Shown piece by piece: positions 62,095 to 64,000 of a DNA stretch of 64,000 nucleotides; within the stretch, counting starts at the first letter, position 1, and each line of letters starts with the position of its first letter. The stretch is from Pohlia nutans. Its lineage: Eukaryota > Streptophyta > Bryopsida > Bryales > Mniaceae. The notes beneath the pieces are model-generated. The model did not search any database. It saw only the letters and a program-made list of their open reading frames with translations, and was not told where the DNA came from. A program made the position numbers and the translations under genes. The stretch lies in contig CM040085.1 in the NCBI GenBank assembly GCA_022496805.1, forward strand, positions 9,391,811 through 9,455,810. The letters are read 5' to 3'.

Positions 62095-62510
62095 CTCTTG
62101 TAGAAGACAATGTCATCTGTAGTGCTCTTGCTAAAGTAGTTGTCCTCTGTGCATCTGCACTCATTGCTCCTTTGGCTTTTGGTGTGCTACGGTCAGATAA
62201 TGCACTAAGTGATGCTCTTGCAGAAGTAGCTGTTGCGGGAGCTGTCATCTGTGCACATTCACCCACTACTTTTATTGTTGCTAGTGTAGTATGGTCGAAT
62301 GATGGCATGGGTGGTGTTCTCGTTGAAGTGGTTGTCCTTTATGTAGATCCATACCATGCTCCTATTGCTCTTAATAAGGTACGATCGGATGATGTACAAA
62401 GTGGTGCTCTTAATGAAGTTGTTGTCTTCTATGCAGATCCACCTCATGCTCGTACTGCTGTAGATGTGGTACGGTTGGATGATGCACTTGGTGGTGCTTC
62501 ATTAGTCCTA
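62095..62510. repeat. Degenerate tandem repeat, about 90-105-bp unit, 4.5 copies
   Basis: Units begin GTGATGCTCTTGCAGAAGTA, GTGGTGTTCTCGTTGAAGTG and GTGGTGCTCTTAATGAAGTT. The plus strand stays open for 186 codons through all units (30-residue repeats such as ALNEVVVFYADPPHARTAVD), while one minus-strand frame is His/Gln-rich with stops. Which strand, if either, was coded is uncertain; the minus strand would place a repetitive N-terminal region in the adjacent pseudogene. Confidence 0.7.
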
Positions 62511-62516
62511 CTCTGA

Positions 62517-63575
62517 ACCGTGCGGAATGCTCTAGCTGTGTGTGAGTACTTTGACCGACGTGCGGCCAATGCGTCACAAAAATGAACCAAAGTGAGTGGT
62601 AGGACCCTAAATGCCTCCAACCATGGAATCGTCCAATTGCATATTTCTAAATATAGCCGTTGAAGCTAAAGAGCTAATTAATCCTAAATGACAATCAACA
62701 ATTGAACCTGCAAACATAAGATTGTTTTTAGATTGACATATGTGCATGCATTCATAAACTCCAACTAAAACCTCCTATGGACTTACTATTTCACTACAAC
62801 CCATTAAACATTGATTGACTACAAACTACATCAACCATCATTCATTAATGACTATGGCAAGACAACACAAAAAGATCTAATGATTCACGTAACATACGAT
62901 AAAAATCACACCAATCACTAATAACCAACACTCTTACAAAAATTGGAGCATTTGAAGTTGTTTTGAAGTTGATGTTAAATTAACAATTCCCATTGGCTTG
63001 TCCTCCGTAATATCACCTCAATACCTCCATAATATCACATTTGAGCTCTGAAATGCAAGAACATCGAATTTTCTACAGTGATCCGTAACTCCGTAATAGC
63101 ACATCGATACCTCTGTAATGTCACATTATGGTTGCAAAAGAGCGAAAACGACGATTGCATATCTAAATTTCCGTATTATCACCCTGAGACCTCTATAATA
63201 TAACCTCGCGACATTATAATATCACGCTACAAAACATGAACTGATTTGATCTTGAGCCTTCTTTGTGCTTTACTAAAATTCATCCTTAAATCAAAATCTT
63301 GCCGATTGCTTGCTAAGCTCTACTACCAATCGCTTTTGCCTTGATGCTACTAAACTCCACTTCTAAATCTCACAACCTTGTTTTTGTTGAAGTAGTAGAT
63401 GAAAGATAGTGTTGCTAGAAACCAAAGGGATTTGGGTGGAAATAAATGATGTGTGGGAGAGGGGTCAAGGCATGGATTGACCTTTGAGGCTTCTAATGGT
63501 GAGTTATCCCATATGGGTTGCCAAAGGGCACCTCAACTGTACACTACTTAAGCGGGGCAACCTTTGAGTAAAGAT
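62517..63575. other. Non-coding stretch with ATAATATCAC-type repeats
   Basis: Variants of CCTCNATAATATCAC recur imperfectly between about 63006 and 63230. No gene was recognised. Confidence 0.4.
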
Positions 63576-63829
63576 CTCGGGGGGTTTACTTCCAAAAAAT
63601 TACAAATGGCGTGCAAAAAAATATAGGGTCCAAATAAATCTAGGAAGGTAATTTTTATAAATGAATTACATTAATATAGGATGCTAAAAATTGATTACAA
63701 GAATAATTATGAGAATATTCTTGAAATATTACTAATTATAGTAAAAATTACTTTTATTTTTAAGGGTACTTTTAAATACCCTTTTTTCACACATGATATG
63801 CAAAATATACTAAGAGTAAACCCCCCGAG
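63576..63829. mobile_element. hAT-like MITE, 254 bp, 8-bp duplication GTAAAGAT
   Basis: Perfect 15-bp TIRs CTCGGGGGGTTTACT close both ends. GTAAAGAT lies on both sides (63568-63575, 63830-63837). The copy at 11766-12026 is a diverged relative. The remaining 160 bp of the window show no feature. Confidence 0.93.
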
Positions 63830-64000
63830 GTAAAGATATCTCTTTCTACGCATTCCTTGTGTTTGTGTATATGCTTTGTGCATTCCTCTATTACCTTCAA
63901 TAGGTTATGGGCCCACTCATGTGTGTTGTGTGAGTGTTGGATTGCATTGAAGCGTTTTGTTGGAGGTCGTTGCAGAAGGGGATGATTTGGAGCTTTTGAG

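Noticed and set aside
61956..62516. 186-codon plus-strand frame with 30-residue repeats
   Set aside because: Not called as a gene because the open frame follows from the tandem repeat, and the neighbouring coding signal is on the other strand; kept as a repeat.

Overview
Most likely a nuclear window from a land plant. The evidence is AT-rich DNA, short GT-AG introns, and families typical of plant genomes: CACTA elements (TIR CACTA...) with a TNP2-type transposase remnant, and Tourist MITEs with TIRs GAGCATCTCC and GGGCCTCTTT. The lineage cannot be settled from sequence alone. No LTR retrotransposon, rRNA or organellar insert was recognised. Many of the open frames are shadows or chance.

Layout. 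1-3000: GC-richer DNA with two tandem arrays (203 bp and 64 bp periods) that both carry the palindrome TGCCGGTACCGGCA. 3457-5133: the best gene, an intron-containing protein resembling a beta-class DNA N4/N6-amino methyltransferase. 5-49 kb: gene-poor DNA packed with non-autonomous DNA transposons, many nested. 25.3-27.3 kb: a Tc1-type (DD34E) element with a broken transposase. 49.3-56.7 kb: a large CACTA element with a decayed, internally deleted TNP2-like gene. 56.7-62.5 kb, continuing at 49.06-49.28 kb: a decayed minus-strand gene of unknown family, split by the CACTA element and three MITEs. 63.6 kb: a hAT-like MITE.

The main signal is a group of about 15 elements with ends of the form TTAA-CCCCTAAACG...CGTTTAGGGG-TTAA, covering about 9 kb. 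TTAA is the target-site duplication: two filled sites can be compared with empty sites in related repeats, and a third insertion lies inside another element's TIR and can be removed in silico to restore it. TTAA duplication plus a CCCTA-type end is the signature of the piggyBac superfamily, which is not a usual component of land-plant genomes. No piggyBac transposase lies in the window. Alongside are MITEs with 8-bp (hAT-like), 3-bp CACTA-type, TAA/TTA (PIF/Harbinger) and TA (Tc1/mariner-like) duplications, so the window records insertion history for five DNA-transposon superfamilies.
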